From assembly GCA_964612145.1 (NCBI GenBank), contig CAZTBP010000007.1, forward strand, positions 1 to 64,000: DNA of 64,000 nucleotides, read 5' to 3'. The DNA comes from JAGNLV01 sp964612145 (GTDB lineage Bacteria; Zixibacteria; MSB-5A5; GN15; FEB-12). A program made the translations under genes and the position numbers. The notes beneath the pieces are model-generated. The model saw only the letters and a program-made list of their open reading frames with translations. It was not told the origin of the DNA and ran no database searches. This document shows positions 34,999 to 43,356 of the stretch, piece by piece. Every line of letters begins with the position of its first letter. The first letter of the stretch is position 1.

Positions 34999-36180
34999 TC
35001 AAAAGGCCGAGACAAATCCCAGCAGAACAAAATTTTCCTCGTTTTCGATATCGTAGATGTTCTCAGCAGTCAGCCGAAGGTTGGTAGACAGCATATAGCC
35101 GATATGTCCGGTAATCGTGTTGTACGTCGGCTCGATATCGCTTTCAACGTAGTTGTACAGGGCGGTCGCATACCACTTGGAGGCATCCCCCTCAGGCCAG
35201 AGGATACACTCCGCCATGCCGCCCCTGGTCTCTATCTCATCGCCGGGGGAGGCAACAAACGTGGGGTTGTCGTCACGACGCTCGATATACTGCAGGTTCA
35301 ACTCAAATGGCCCGTACCCGATCGTGGCGTCGCCGCCGGCAATCCAGGCCTCGTTCTTGAATCCGTCATCGTTTTTTTCCTTACCGTAGTATCCAAAAAT
35401 TCCAGCCCGGGCGTATTCGCCAAAATTCTGTGAGATCCGTCCAACGACATTTTTGTATTTGTCTTTATCGTAGACGCTCTCACTGCCCTCGGCTTCGACC
35501 AACCCGTTGCCGTTGATGACTTCGGCGATAATATCGGTCCCGGTCGGGAGCCCCCAGGTTATCATCACGCCGCGGTCATATTTCAAGTCGATATCAGATT
35601 CGCCCGGCGCTGCCGTGTAGATTACGTAGTCCTCGAACGTAAGCCGGACCTCCCGCTTGAACAGCGGATCCGATACCTGGAATTGCCCGAGATAGACATC
35701 GAGATCCTGGCCGAATAGATCGTTGAACATGATATAGGCGTCCTCGACCCCCGCTACCTCCCCGTGTTCGCTGAAATAGAAATAGAAGTAGTAGGCAACG
35801 TTCTTGCCGAGCGAACCACCCGACATCAGCTTCACATTGTAAGGTACGCCCAGATCAGTCTCGTTGCCTGTCGAAGTTTCATGCCGAACCCAGCCCTCCA
35901 GCCTGATCGCGAACGGAAAATCGCGGATCAGCGACAGGTTGCGGTCGCCGGTATCGACAAAATACCGTGGCGCATCCTTATCTTTCAAAACGAAACCGTT
36001 GCCGGCAAATTCGTCACCGTACGCTTTCAACCTCGGAACAGGCTGGTGACAGGTGGTACAGGACATATGGTATTTGCGGGCAAACGACGGGATCGCGTCA
36101 GCGTCTTCAACCATAAAGGCCCCGGCCAGACAGATGGCCAGTATTGCTGCGGATATAAATACAGATATTACTCTATGCAT
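34999..36180 (-). CDS. Outer-membrane beta-barrel with an N-terminal c-type heme motif
   Basis: A 393-aa exported protein. After the signal peptide comes FARKYHMSCTTCHQPVPRLK with one CxxCH heme site (Cys41-His45). From residue 70 on, the protein shows alternating strands of a porin-like barrel (VAYYFYFYFSEHGEV, GPFELNLQYIERRDD, NLRLTAENIYDIEN), ending in Phe as many outer-membrane proteins do. A heme fused to a barrel suggests electron passage at or across the outer membrane. It starts 13 bp after the pentaheme cytochrome gene, so the two products probably act together. GAGGAG precedes the start. Barrel topology is inferred from composition and pattern, not computed. Confidence 0.7.
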   Translation of the reverse strand: MHRVISVFISAAILAICLAGAFMVEDADAIPSFARKYHMSCTTCHQPVPRLKAYGDEFAGNGFVLKDKDAPRYFVDTGDRNLSLIRDFPFAIRLEGWVRHETSTGNETDLGVPYNVKLMSGGSLGKNVAYYFYFYFSEHGEVAGVEDAYIMFNDLFGQDLDVYLGQFQVSDPLFKREVRLTFEDYVIYTAAPGESDIDLKYDRGVMITWGLPTGTDIIAEVINGNGLVEAEGSESVYDKDKYKNVVGRISQNFGEYARAGIFGYYGKEKNDDGFKNEAWIAGGDATIGYGPFELNLQYIERRDDNPTFVASPGDEIETRGGMAECILWPEGDASKWYATALYNYVESDIEPTYNTITGHIGYMLSTNLRLTAENIYDIENEENFVLLGFVSAF

Positions 36181-36192
36181 ACTTGTAACTCC

Positions 36193-37590
36193 TCAGGGAA
36201 TAACATTGACAATTGTGGAATAGTCGTTGACCATCACTATCTCTGCTTCTTCTTCAGGAACTTCAAGGAACTCGGCAACCGGTCTGACGAGCTTTTGATA
36301 GTTGAGCACAGCGGTGACGGTCAATTCGCCCGGAGCAGCCTCAAACGGCACATTCCAGGTAAAGGTTTCGATTTTAGTTTCGCGCGGACCGAACCGGTAG
36401 TCGACCCCAAGCGAAGCAGTATTCCATTGCTGAATTGTCATCCGGCCCTGCGGATCAAAATAAGGCATGCGGAATATGCGATCGCCAACCGGGATCCCAT
36501 CCCGCTGGACTCCGTCGAAATCCGGATCGTCCAGGGCGATACCCATATCCTGATACGCAAGGACATCGGCGCCAATCGTGTACTCTTCACCCTCGAAGCC
36601 TTTTTTATCGACTGGAAGGTGATAGACATTGCCCTCGGCATCGGTCGCCTCGACATGCAGCCAGACGATCCGGTCCTCTACCGATCCGGTGGGGAACTTG
36701 TGGCCGGTCTTTTGATTGAACAGCGTCACCTGGAAGACTACCGGTTCGCCGGGCACAACTTCACGGATATCCGGATGTACGATCATCTCGATGGTTCCCC
36801 GCATCTTCCCCTCAACGTGGGCGCCGTGAAACATGTGCTGGGCAACATCGGGGTGTTCATTTCCCATCGAGGCCGACCGACCCGGCGCATAAGTCATGTG
36901 ACAGTCCTGACAGCGGGTATCGTCTGCTGCGTAGGGCCCTGCAAGCCACTCGCGCTGTGTTGATTTCACCCAGACGCCGTACGGACTTTTCTCGTTATGG
37001 CACGTTCCGCAGAACTCGGTCGTTGACAGAAAGTCGTTCTTGACCATCTTATGCGCCGGAGACTGCATGGCCTCGTCCGGTGAGCGATTCCCCTGCTTCT
37101 CGTCACCGGGAACCGAGAGCCAGTTGTAGTTAAACGGCTCTTCTCCTTTGAATCCGACGATCGTGTGACAGGCCTCGCACGATACACCTTCATTCGCACG
37201 GCTGTTTTCCTCCGGGTGCGGGGGAGGAACATCTCCAGCTAAGAACGATAACGGTGCGTGGCATCCGTTGCAGCCGGCTTTCACATCCGCGACCTTCTCG
37301 TCTTTCTCCGCGTGCGGAACAGCCAGTTTGAAGTATTCGATTTCGTCCCAGTGATGCGTGTACGATTGCGACATCATCGACTGCTGCCACTGCCGGTAGA
37401 TATCAGTATGGCACGATGTTCCGCAGTAAGCGGGCGTCTCGTATTCGTCGTACGATCTCGTCCCCAGCGCTTCATCACCAGCTTTGACATCTTCCTGGGC
37501 CAGCACCGCCACGTTTACCACGATCATCATGGCAGCGACAAGAGCTGTCATTTCGAATATCAGACATTTGCGCTTTGAATCGGGCTTCAT
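36193..37590 (-). CDS. Periplasmic pentaheme cytochrome c
   Basis: A 465-aa exported protein (signal near MTALVAAMMIVVNVAVLAQ). Five heme-attachment motifs are seen: CGTSCH (56-61, a CxxxCH variant), CNGCH (107-111), CEACH (138-142), CGTCH (194-198) and CQDCH (227-231). The spacing and surrounding sequence (AYCGTSCHTDIYRQWQQSMM, GVSCEACHTIVG, FCGTCHNE, CQDCHM) resemble the cytochrome c-554/multiheme family. The C-terminal half (about 250-465) is heme-free and beta-rich (VVPGEPVVFQVTLFNQKTGH), like an immunoglobulin-type domain. It is first in a two-gene operon with the heme-bearing barrel. A strong GGAGG is 7 nt upstream of the start. A Rex-like site and a 14-bp tandem repeat lie in its promoter region. 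Confidence 0.85.
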   Translation of the reverse strand: MKPDSKRKCLIFEMTALVAAMMIVVNVAVLAQEDVKAGDEALGTRSYDEYETPAYCGTSCHTDIYRQWQQSMMSQSYTHHWDEIEYFKLAVPHAEKDEKVADVKAGCNGCHAPLSFLAGDVPPPHPEENSRANEGVSCEACHTIVGFKGEEPFNYNWLSVPGDEKQGNRSPDEAMQSPAHKMVKNDFLSTTEFCGTCHNEKSPYGVWVKSTQREWLAGPYAADDTRCQDCHMTYAPGRSASMGNEHPDVAQHMFHGAHVEGKMRGTIEMIVHPDIREVVPGEPVVFQVTLFNQKTGHKFPTGSVEDRIVWLHVEATDAEGNVYHLPVDKKGFEGEEYTIGADVLAYQDMGIALDDPDFDGVQRDGIPVGDRIFRMPYFDPQGRMTIQQWNTASLGVDYRFGPRETKIETFTWNVPFEAAPGELTVTAVLNYQKLVRPVAEFLEVPEEEAEIVMVNDYSTIVNVIP

Positions 37591-37617
37591 AAAAAAACCT
37601 CCATTCGGACCTCCCCA

Positions 37618-37635
37618 ATGAGATTTGCTTCACAA
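37618..37635 (-). promoter_or_regulatory. Possible Rex operator upstream of the cytochrome operon
   Basis: ATGAGATTTGCTTCACAA matches the Rex consensus TTGTGAANNNNTTCACAA at 11 of 14 defined positions, with one perfect half-site. It lies 28-45 bp upstream of the cytochrome start codon, a position suited to repression. Weak by itself; the rex gene next door raises its interest. Confidence 0.4.
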
Positions 37636-37668
37636 ACTGCAACATGCAGAAATTGGACACTTTTGTCA

Positions 37669-37696
37669 ACTGTAAGACGTACACTGTAAGACGTAC
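37669..37696. repeat. Tandem 14-bp direct repeat in the cytochrome promoter region
   Basis: ACTGTAAGACGTAC occurs twice in a row (37669-37682 and 37683-37696), 79 bp and more upstream of the cytochrome start codon. It could be a pair of activator sites or a chance slippage duplication. Confidence 0.75.
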
Positions 37697-37778
37697 TAAC
37701 CGATACGAGGTTCAGAGCTCACCTGCGTGGCAAAGTCACCAATTCTGATATTTCTCGGATTGGAGGGCAGGCAAACAC

Positions 37779-37806
37779 AAAAAAGGCATCTCATACGAGA
37801 TGCCTT
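37779..37806 (-). terminator. Rho-independent terminator of rex
   Basis: AAGGCATCTC (37783-37792) and GAGATGCCTT (37797-37806) form a perfect 10-bp stem with a 4-base loop. On the minus strand T6 follows. It lies 40 bp past the rex stop and separates rex from the cytochrome operon. Confidence 0.9.
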
Positions 37807-37846
37807 GAAATCATTTAGTCTGTGGATATGGAAATATGCGTCGAAG

Positions 37847-38521
37847 CTACGCTCCTTTAATGTTCTTTTTGGGAGGATTATTCACCAGCGCAAACGAAAG
37901 ATATTCCAGTTCCATGGACATGTTCTCGTTGCGAAGGTAGACATCGTCGGGGACCCGCAGATTGACCGGAGCAAAATTCAGGATGGCCCTGACATCGGCC
38001 TTGACGATATCGTCGACAATATACTGGGCCACCGTGGCCGGCACCGCCACCACGACGATTTCGATCCCGGCTTCGGCCAGCTCCGCTTCCAAATTGGCAA
38101 TGTCCGAGACAATAATGCCCTTGTGATTTGAGCCGATCTTTCGCTGGTCGTTATCAAACAGCTTAACAATGTGGAAACCCTGTTTCATGAATTCCTTGTA
38201 GGATACCAGGGCGGAGCCGATGTTACCGACACCGACCAGGGCCACTTTCCAGACCCGGTCGATTCCGAGAATCGACGCAATCTTGCGTTTGAGTTCGTTG
38301 ACTGGATATCCCAGCCCCCGGGTGCCAAACGACCCGAAAAACGACAGATCCTTACGGACCTGCGCCGGAGTCAGTTTCTCACGCTTGGCGAGTTCCTTCG
38401 ACGATACCGTTTCATAATTTTCCTTTTCCAGCAGCGTGAGAGCCCGGCAGTAAAGTGATAAACGGTGAATCGTCGATTCGGAGATTTTCTTCTTCAAACC
38501 CGTCTTACTGGCGACGTTCAT
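37847..38521 (-). CDS. rex: Redox-sensing transcriptional repressor Rex
   Basis: A 224-aa repressor that binds DNA when NADH/NAD+ is low and lets go when NADH rises. The N-terminal winged helix holds STIHRLSLYCRALTLLE and LTPAQVRKDLSFFGSFG then TRGLGYPV, the Rex hallmark. The Rossmann domain has KVALVGVGNIGSALVSY, and the C-terminal domain-swap region has ILNFAPVNLRVPDDVYLRNE. Length matches the family. A good Rex box lies 43 bp upstream of the start, implying autoregulation. The cytochrome operon lies directly downstream, behind a terminator, and may be a target. Confidence 0.95.
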   Translation of the reverse strand: MNVASKTGLKKKISESTIHRLSLYCRALTLLEKENYETVSSKELAKREKLTPAQVRKDLSFFGSFGTRGLGYPVNELKRKIASILGIDRVWKVALVGVGNIGSALVSYKEFMKQGFHIVKLFDNDQRKIGSNHKGIIVSDIANLEAELAEAGIEIVVVAVPATVAQYIVDDIVKADVRAILNFAPVNLRVPDDVYLRNENMSMELEYLSFALVNNPPKKNIKGA

Positions 38522-38563
38522 AATAGTTTCTCACAGACCTCATGTTACATGGATTCACAATAT

Positions 38564-38581
38564 ATGTGAAATCAATCACAA
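38564..38581 (-). promoter_or_regulatory. Rex operator upstream of rex
   Basis: ATGTGAAATCAATCACAA fits TTGTGAANNNNTTCACAA at 12 of 14 positions. The start of rex is 43 bp away. A second, overlapping palindrome TTCACA-ATATA-TGTGAA (38554-38570) shares its arm, so two dimers could not bind both at once. Confidence 0.7.
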
Positions 38582-38728
38582 AAGATTATACGCGCGCGAC
38601 CACATCGTGTCAACACAATTCTATTGGAAGCATCGGCTTTTTGTCCTTCTATCTTAAGCCGAGATAATAAGTTTCGTTATCACAAGGACTTCGCGAAATC
38701 GACATCCCGCAAATTTCAAAAGAATGAC

Positions 38729-39883
38729 CTACTCCACAATAAGGCGCGGAGTCGAGGGTGACAATCGAGCAAGTACCTCATAATTGATCGTACCGGCCCA
38801 GTCTCCGATCTGCTCGGCGCTCACCCGGTCATCACCATCGTGACCTATCAGGGTGACCTCGTCGTGCAGCTTCACGCCCTTGATATCGGTGATGTCAACC
38901 ATCATCAAATTCATGCAAATGCGTCCGCGCACCGGCGCCCGCCGACCCTTGATCAACACATACGACTGGTTCGACAGGCCGCGATCGTAGCCATCGTAGT
39001 AGCCCACCGGCAAGACCGCCAGCCGGGTCGGCGCGGTCGTGCGGTAGGTGCAGCCATAGCCGATAAAACTGTCGGCCGCGACCTTTTTAATTTGCGTAAT
39101 CCGGCATTTCCAGGTCAAGACCGGCTCAAAAAGCCGATTCTCTCCGCCATGCAGGCGGTAAGAGAGATAGGTTTCTTTCGACGGCCAGTGACCGTAGACG
39201 GCTATCCCCGGCCGGACCAGGTCGAAGCGGGTCTTTTCAAAAAGAATCGTTGCTGCCGACGATGCCGTATGCTTCAGTCTCGGCTTCAGTTTCAGCCGGC
39301 GGAGTTCCTTAAGCAGCTGCTTGTAATTATCCAGTTGAAATTCGGCGTATTCATGATTGGTCGTGTCTTCGATGTTGGCGAAATGCATCGAGGCGCCGTA
39401 TGGCCCGCCCAGCGCTGGATATTGGGCGTACATCTCGGCGACTGAGTGAAGCTCGTCGGAGGTGAAGCCCTGACGGTTGGTACCGGTTTCGAGCTTGAGA
39501 TGCGTTCTGATCCGCTTTTGGTGTTTTTCAGCCAGTTTTCCCAGCGACGCTATTGTCTGAACATCAAAAACGACCGGCTCCAGATCGAAGTCGATCACCT
39601 CGCGTTCCTGACCCGGCGGCAGCGGGCCCAGAACCATAATTTCACCGGTCCAGCCTGCCCCGCGGCAGGTAATCGCTTCGTCCAATGAATGCACGGTCAC
39701 ATATTCGCACTTCTTGGTGCGTGACAGCATCCTGATCAACTCCGCCAGACCGTGCCCGTAGGCATTCGCCTTGACCGACGGCGCAAGGATGCGGTTACCG
39801 GACAGGCGCGCGAGGGATCCGACGTTTTTTGACAGGGCGCTGTAGGAAAGTTCTATCCAGCTGAGCAATTTCGTTGCGGCCAT
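38729..39883 (-). CDS. alr: Alanine racemase
   Basis: A 384-aa fold-type III PLP enzyme that makes D-alanine for peptidoglycan. The cofactor lysine is in LAPSVKANAYGHGLAELI. The second catalytic residue, a tyrosine, is in FIGYGCTYRTTAPTRLAVLP. VRGRICMNLMMVDIT is the conserved segment near the C-terminal domain. The start was set at the ATG (39883) that gives MAATKLLSWIELS, since alanine racemases begin just before the WxEI segment; a TTG 12 codons earlier is open but has no better ribosome site. It is a single-gene unit, followed on the right by a MITE-like element. Confidence 0.92.
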   Translation of the reverse strand: MAATKLLSWIELSYSALSKNVGSLARLSGNRILAPSVKANAYGHGLAELIRMLSRTKKCEYVTVHSLDEAITCRGAGWTGEIMVLGPLPPGQEREVIDFDLEPVVFDVQTIASLGKLAEKHQKRIRTHLKLETGTNRQGFTSDELHSVAEMYAQYPALGGPYGASMHFANIEDTTNHEYAEFQLDNYKQLLKELRRLKLKPRLKHTASSAATILFEKTRFDLVRPGIAVYGHWPSKETYLSYRLHGGENRLFEPVLTWKCRITQIKKVAADSFIGYGCTYRTTAPTRLAVLPVGYYDGYDRGLSNQSYVLIKGRRAPVRGRICMNLMMVDITDIKGVKLHDEVTLIGHDGDDRVSAEQIGDWAGTINYEVLARLSPSTPRLIVE

Positions 39884-39971
39884 ATCCAGTTGATAAAAAA
39901 CAACGACGGTTTCTGACAACTAAAAGTTTTGTGGTGGGCCGCAACGGTCAATAATTACACTGCAGTTTAAT

Positions 39972-40128
39972 CTAGCAGGCTGTTGAAAAACTCTGGAATC
40001 GACCCACCTATCACGTGTTCAGGGGGTGTTCCAAGTTGGTTCGTGCCGAGATCGTCGATTGTAGGGCTTCCTGGCGCGTCGTCATTTTTCACAAACCGGC
40101 CGCAAACGGTTTTTCAACAGCCTGCTAG
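39972..40128. mobile_element. MITE-like element with perfect 20-bp terminal inverted repeats
   Basis: CTAGCAGGCTGTTGAAAAAC (39972-39991) and its exact complement (40109-40128) bound a 157-bp segment with no ORF. The palindromic CTAG at each tip may be part of the repeat or a 4-bp target duplication. Such ends and size fit a non-autonomous transposon moved in trans. A degenerate arm copy lies at 59923-59940. It sits between alr and the globin gene. Confidence 0.8.
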
Positions 40129-40194
40129 GCGATGTCGATAATCGGTAAGTCTACTGCAACGGATATATGGTACTTCAGCAAAAAAGGGAGCCTG

Positions 40195-40626
40195 ATGAAT
40201 CCGCAAAGATACGACCTGATACGACAATCGTTTGAGACCTTGACGCCGCGAATGGACCGCGTGACTGACGTGTTTTTTGAGAACATTCTCACACGTGATC
40301 CGTCGCTTCAGCAGGTGTTCGACCAGGGTAATCCGGAGGTGCTGAAAACGGTCGTGTACAGCGGGCTGTCTGCAATCGTCGCCAATCTCGACCGCCCGGT
40401 TATTCTGGAATCGATTCTCTACGAGATGGGACGACGGCACCGGGACCTGGGTATGCAGCCGATGCAGCTCCCGATCGCGCTGGACTCACTTCTGTTTGCC
40501 ATGCGCGAAGTGTCGGAATCCTGGGACAACGATCTCGAAGCGGCATGGATCCGCGTCGCCTCGATGGTCATGGAGCACATGCAGCGCGGCCTAACCGCCG
40601 ATTCATCGCGCAAAGCTGCAAACTGA
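40195..40626 (+). CDS. Single-domain globin
   Basis: A 143-aa heme protein resembling the globin domain of flavohemoglobins. YDLIRQSFETLTPRMDRVTD and FFENILTRDPSLQQVF form the A-C helices. MGRRHRDLGMQPMQLPIALD carries the likely proximal histidine (RRH) in the F-helix context of the family. No reductase or signalling domain is attached. It would bind oxygen or nitric oxide; the role is not given by sequence. Start ATG 40195 follows AAAAAAGGGAGCC; the longer frame to 40132 overlaps the MITE end region and lacks a ribosome site. It converges on a ferritin-like gene across a shared terminator. Confidence 0.8.
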   Translation: MNPQRYDLIRQSFETLTPRMDRVTDVFFENILTRDPSLQQVFDQGNPEVLKTVVYSGLSAIVANLDRPVILESILYEMGRRHRDLGMQPMQLPIALDSLLFAMREVSESWDNDLEAAWIRVASMVMEHMQRGLTADSSRKAAN

Positions 40627-40629
40627 CGC

Positions 40630-40657
40630 AAAAAAGCAGGGCCGGTTGACCCTGCTT
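40630..40657 (-). terminator. Terminator of the ferritin-like gene
   Basis: AAGCAGGG (40634-40641) pairs with CCCTGCTT (40650-40657). On the minus strand T6 follows. It may also help stop the globin transcript. Confidence 0.8.
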
Positions 40658-40680
40658 CAATCGGTTTCCGGATCAAGCGA

Positions 40681-41166
40681 CTACAGGTACTTCTCCATCA
40701 TCCCCTTGACCTTGCGAACGTGCCCTTCCTCGAAGGACACCAGCCGCTCGAACATCTTCTTACCTTCATCGGAATCGACATACTTCAGGGCGTTGGTGTA
40801 AATATCGCGGGCCTGTTCCTCAAGCCGAAGGGCAATATCCAGAATAGTCTTGAGCGAGTCGGCCTCGGCTACCTCAGTGATCAACTTTTGATGGGTTTTA
40901 CTCATCGCCTCCGGGACTTCCGGCAAGCCCTCTTCCTTCATGATATCGGCGGTTGTGATCCACTTCTCGCTGCGGACCAGTGAATCATACTGCCGCTCGA
41001 GAATGTGAAAATGGCGCTTTTCTTCCATCGCCAGTTCCTCGATAACCGACTTGATCTGGTCCGCTTCCTGCTTCTTGATAGCCTCGCGGTAAAACACATA
41101 ACTGGCCACCTCGGCCTGAATTCCAGAAGTCAGGGCCTGGAGAATTTCCTGGTTAACGGGTGTCAT
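40681..41166 (-). CDS. Ferritin-like (rubrerythrin-type) diiron protein
   Basis: A 161-aa four-helix-bundle protein. The diiron ligands are seen as Glu in IQAEVASYVFYREA, ExxH in AMEEKRHFHILE, Glu in RLEEQARDIYTNAL and ExxH in SFEEGHVRKVKGMM. There is no C-terminal rubredoxin domain, so it is an erythrin/YciE-like or ferritin-like member, likely acting on peroxide or iron. Start ATG 41166 gives the standard MTPVNQEILQAL N-terminus; GGGAAGGA lies upstream at a long spacing. The open frame to 41262 has a non-family extension. Confidence 0.85.
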   Translation of the reverse strand: MTPVNQEILQALTSGIQAEVASYVFYREAIKKQEADQIKSVIEELAMEEKRHFHILERQYDSLVRSEKWITTADIMKEEGLPEVPEAMSKTHQKLITEVAEADSLKTILDIALRLEEQARDIYTNALKYVDSDEGKKMFERLVSFEEGHVRKVKGMMEKYL

Positions 41167-41347
41167 AACTGTCGAGTCCTTCCCTAAAGATATTGTATAT
41201 TTTTGCTGGCCCAAGATCATCCATTCGGCCGGAATTGTCAAGGCGGGTGTACCCGTTATCACCGTGGACTCGCCACATCCTAAATCATTTCATCGCCCCG
41301 CCGATAACCAGACAAAGGTGCAGACTGTAAAAAAAGGGAGCTCGACT

Positions 41348-42532
41348 ATGGGCATTATCGGTTTTCTGTCCAACGTGGCGAACAACTTCCGCAACCACTA
41401 TCTCGACCTTGCCGAGAAAATCAGCCCGGAACCGCAACGATACCGTGATTTTTCAACCCGGGACGACACGTCAACCAGAAGTCGCGACCTGGGCGATCGC
41501 TACGAACCACAGACGGCTGCCGAGGCAGCCGACACCGACCCCAAAGACACGGTTGAACTGTCCGGCGACACCCCGGCTCCGGCCACCGAATCGGATGATC
41601 TTTCAGATGATCAACAGGCAACTCCGTCCCCGGCCGAGGAAAAGACCGATGAAGTCCGGCAGCGCCCGGATGGCACCTATACCTACCGCCGTGAGTCCCG
41701 GCTCGACTATGAAATCTCGCTCCAGTTTGATCTCGCCGCTATCCGGCGGACAGTCCGTTCCCTCGCCGAGGGGGACAGCGAGACTGTTGAACAGATGATC
41801 GCGGCTGGATTCGGACTGTCGGCGGATATGAATTTCCGTGGCTTTTCTTCCGTGGAGCAATCCGGCGCCCGTACCGGTGAGACCCAACCGGCAACCCATG
41901 CGCGCGGCCTGAATATGCTGAGAAGCCGCCAGGCGAATGAATTTGCCGCGGCCAGCCGAAATTTCGGCGTTGAGTCGTTTTTCCGTGATTCCACGAAGAT
42001 GATGCACTCGATGGATAAGTTCGCGCGAGACGGTTATACCCGCGCAATGAACCGGTTCGCCATGCGATATCGCATGGATACCCGCTTCAGCTTCGCGCAC
42101 CTTCAGCGCTTAAACGTGCAGACCGCCCAGATGGCCGATCAGGCCCCGGAATCACTGAGCCGCTATTTTAATTCCGCCGGCTCGGTCGCCGAAAACGGCT
42201 CCGGTGATATGATGGCTGCATTTTTCGACGCGGTCGATGCCTATCTCCAGCAGGCCGAAGGGCACCTGCTGCAAAAGGCTGTCGGGTCGTTCGAACAGGC
42301 GGTGGCCGACCTCGGTTTCAGTGAGGCCCTGACCGATACTGCCCGAGCTCACATTACGGACACGATCGAAAGCTTCTTCGATCGCGTCGATGGCGCGATT
42401 GACAGCATGCGCACCCGGTTCGGCGTCGAGCCGGGCGAGGAGATAATTCCACCGGCGGATCGGGAGATTCCAGATGAGTCAGTGGATCCGGCGGTTTTAC
42501 ACCAGGAAGATAATTTAGCTCGAATTGCATAA
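41348..42532 (+). CDS. Hypothetical protein, about 394 aa
   Basis: Not recognised. The N-terminus (MGIIGFLSNVANNFRNHYLD) is a short amphipathic helix. A long low-complexity segment (about 40-130) rich in Asp, Pro, Thr and Glu follows. An ordered helical region begins at YTYRRESRLDYEISLQFDL and includes RRTVRSLAEGDSETVEQMIA and AMNRFAMRYRMDTRFSFAHL. The C-terminal 110 residues are also helical. No signal peptide or cysteine is seen, so it is likely cytoplasmic or secreted by a leaderless route. ATG 41348 has GGGAG preceded by A7. It is divergent from the ferritin-like gene. Confidence 0.6.
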   Translation: MGIIGFLSNVANNFRNHYLDLAEKISPEPQRYRDFSTRDDTSTRSRDLGDRYEPQTAAEAADTDPKDTVELSGDTPAPATESDDLSDDQQATPSPAEEKTDEVRQRPDGTYTYRRESRLDYEISLQFDLAAIRRTVRSLAEGDSETVEQMIAAGFGLSADMNFRGFSSVEQSGARTGETQPATHARGLNMLRSRQANEFAAASRNFGVESFFRDSTKMMHSMDKFARDGYTRAMNRFAMRYRMDTRFSFAHLQRLNVQTAQMADQAPESLSRYFNSAGSVAENGSGDMMAAFFDAVDAYLQQAEGHLLQKAVGSFEQAVADLGFSEALTDTARAHITDTIESFFDRVDGAIDSMRTRFGVEPGEEIIPPADREIPDESVDPAVLHQEDNLARIA

Positions 42533-42663
42533 TCCCCCGCTTTTGAAAGCCGACCTTTTTGAGTGCCGTTTCATTCGCAAGAGTGAGGCGGCAGTTTCTC
42601 TGTCCCGGGCGCATTTTTGCCTTGCCAATTTCGCTGCTTGGGTTCATTATTCCGCAACGAGTA

Positions 42664-43356
42664 ATGAAAGAAGACATAGGTAGAAATATCGCCCTGTTGC
42701 ACGGGCGCATCGCTGAAGCCTGCGAAGAATTCGATCGTGATGCCGACGACATCACGGTGGTCGCGGTGACCAAAACCCACCCTGCGTCTGTTATCCAGAC
42801 TGCAGTCGCCAGCGGCCTGCATAATATCGGCGAAAGCAAAGTCCAGGAAGCCGACGAAAAGATCACTGAGCTGGGCCAGGTCGCCCGGTTTCATATGGTT
42901 GGTCATCTCCAGACCAACAAAGTCAAACGAGCAGTGCAGCTGTTCGACGTCATCCAGTCGGTCGACACCCTCAAGCTGGCCAACGAGATCAACAAGGAGG
43001 CCGGCAAGGCCGAACTCGAGGTCGAGGTGTTGGTCCAGGTCAATTGTTCCGGCGAATCGCAGAAATACGGTATTGCCCCGGGGGAGGCGCTTGATTTGTG
43101 CCGTACTATTCAGCCGATGGAAAATGTTAATCTTATCGGGCTCATGACGATTGGACCGCTGACTGACGACGAGGGAGCGATAAGGGCCGCCTTTCGACGC
43201 TGCCGGGAGCTGTTTGTTCAGGGCCGTGATGAATTCGGTGGTGACTTCGACACCCTCTCCATGGGCATGACATCCAATTTCCCGCTGGCGATTGCCGAGG
43301 GCTCGACTATGCTTCGAATCGGCTCCCTTCTGTTTGGCGAACGTGTCAACAATTGA
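42664..43356 (+). CDS. YggS-family pyridoxal-phosphate homeostasis protein
   Basis: A 231-aa PLP-binding protein (PLPBP/YggS/YlmE). VVAVTKTHPASVIQTAVASG holds the PLP lysine, and HNIGESKVQEADEKI, FHMVGHLQTNKVKRAV, QVNCSGESQKYGI, LIGLMTIGPLTDDE and LSMGMTSNFPLAIAEGSTML follow in family order. These proteins buffer PLP and have no known catalytic activity. Start ATG 42664 gives the usual length; a longer frame to 42559 adds an unrelated extension. The next gene is a DivIVA-domain protein, recalling the ylmE-divIVA cluster of Gram-positive bacteria. Confidence 0.92.
   Translation: MKEDIGRNIALLHGRIAEACEEFDRDADDITVVAVTKTHPASVIQTAVASGLHNIGESKVQEADEKITELGQVARFHMVGHLQTNKVKRAVQLFDVIQSVDTLKLANEINKEAGKAELEVEVLVQVNCSGESQKYGIAPGEALDLCRTIQPMENVNLIGLMTIGPLTDDEGAIRAAFRRCRELFVQGRDEFGGDFDTLSMGMTSNFPLAIAEGSTMLRIGSLLFGERVNN

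Noticed and set aside
35764..36963. 399-codon plus-strand frame opposite the cytochrome and barrel genes
   Set aside because: It runs across two real genes on the other strand and has no ribosome site or motif.
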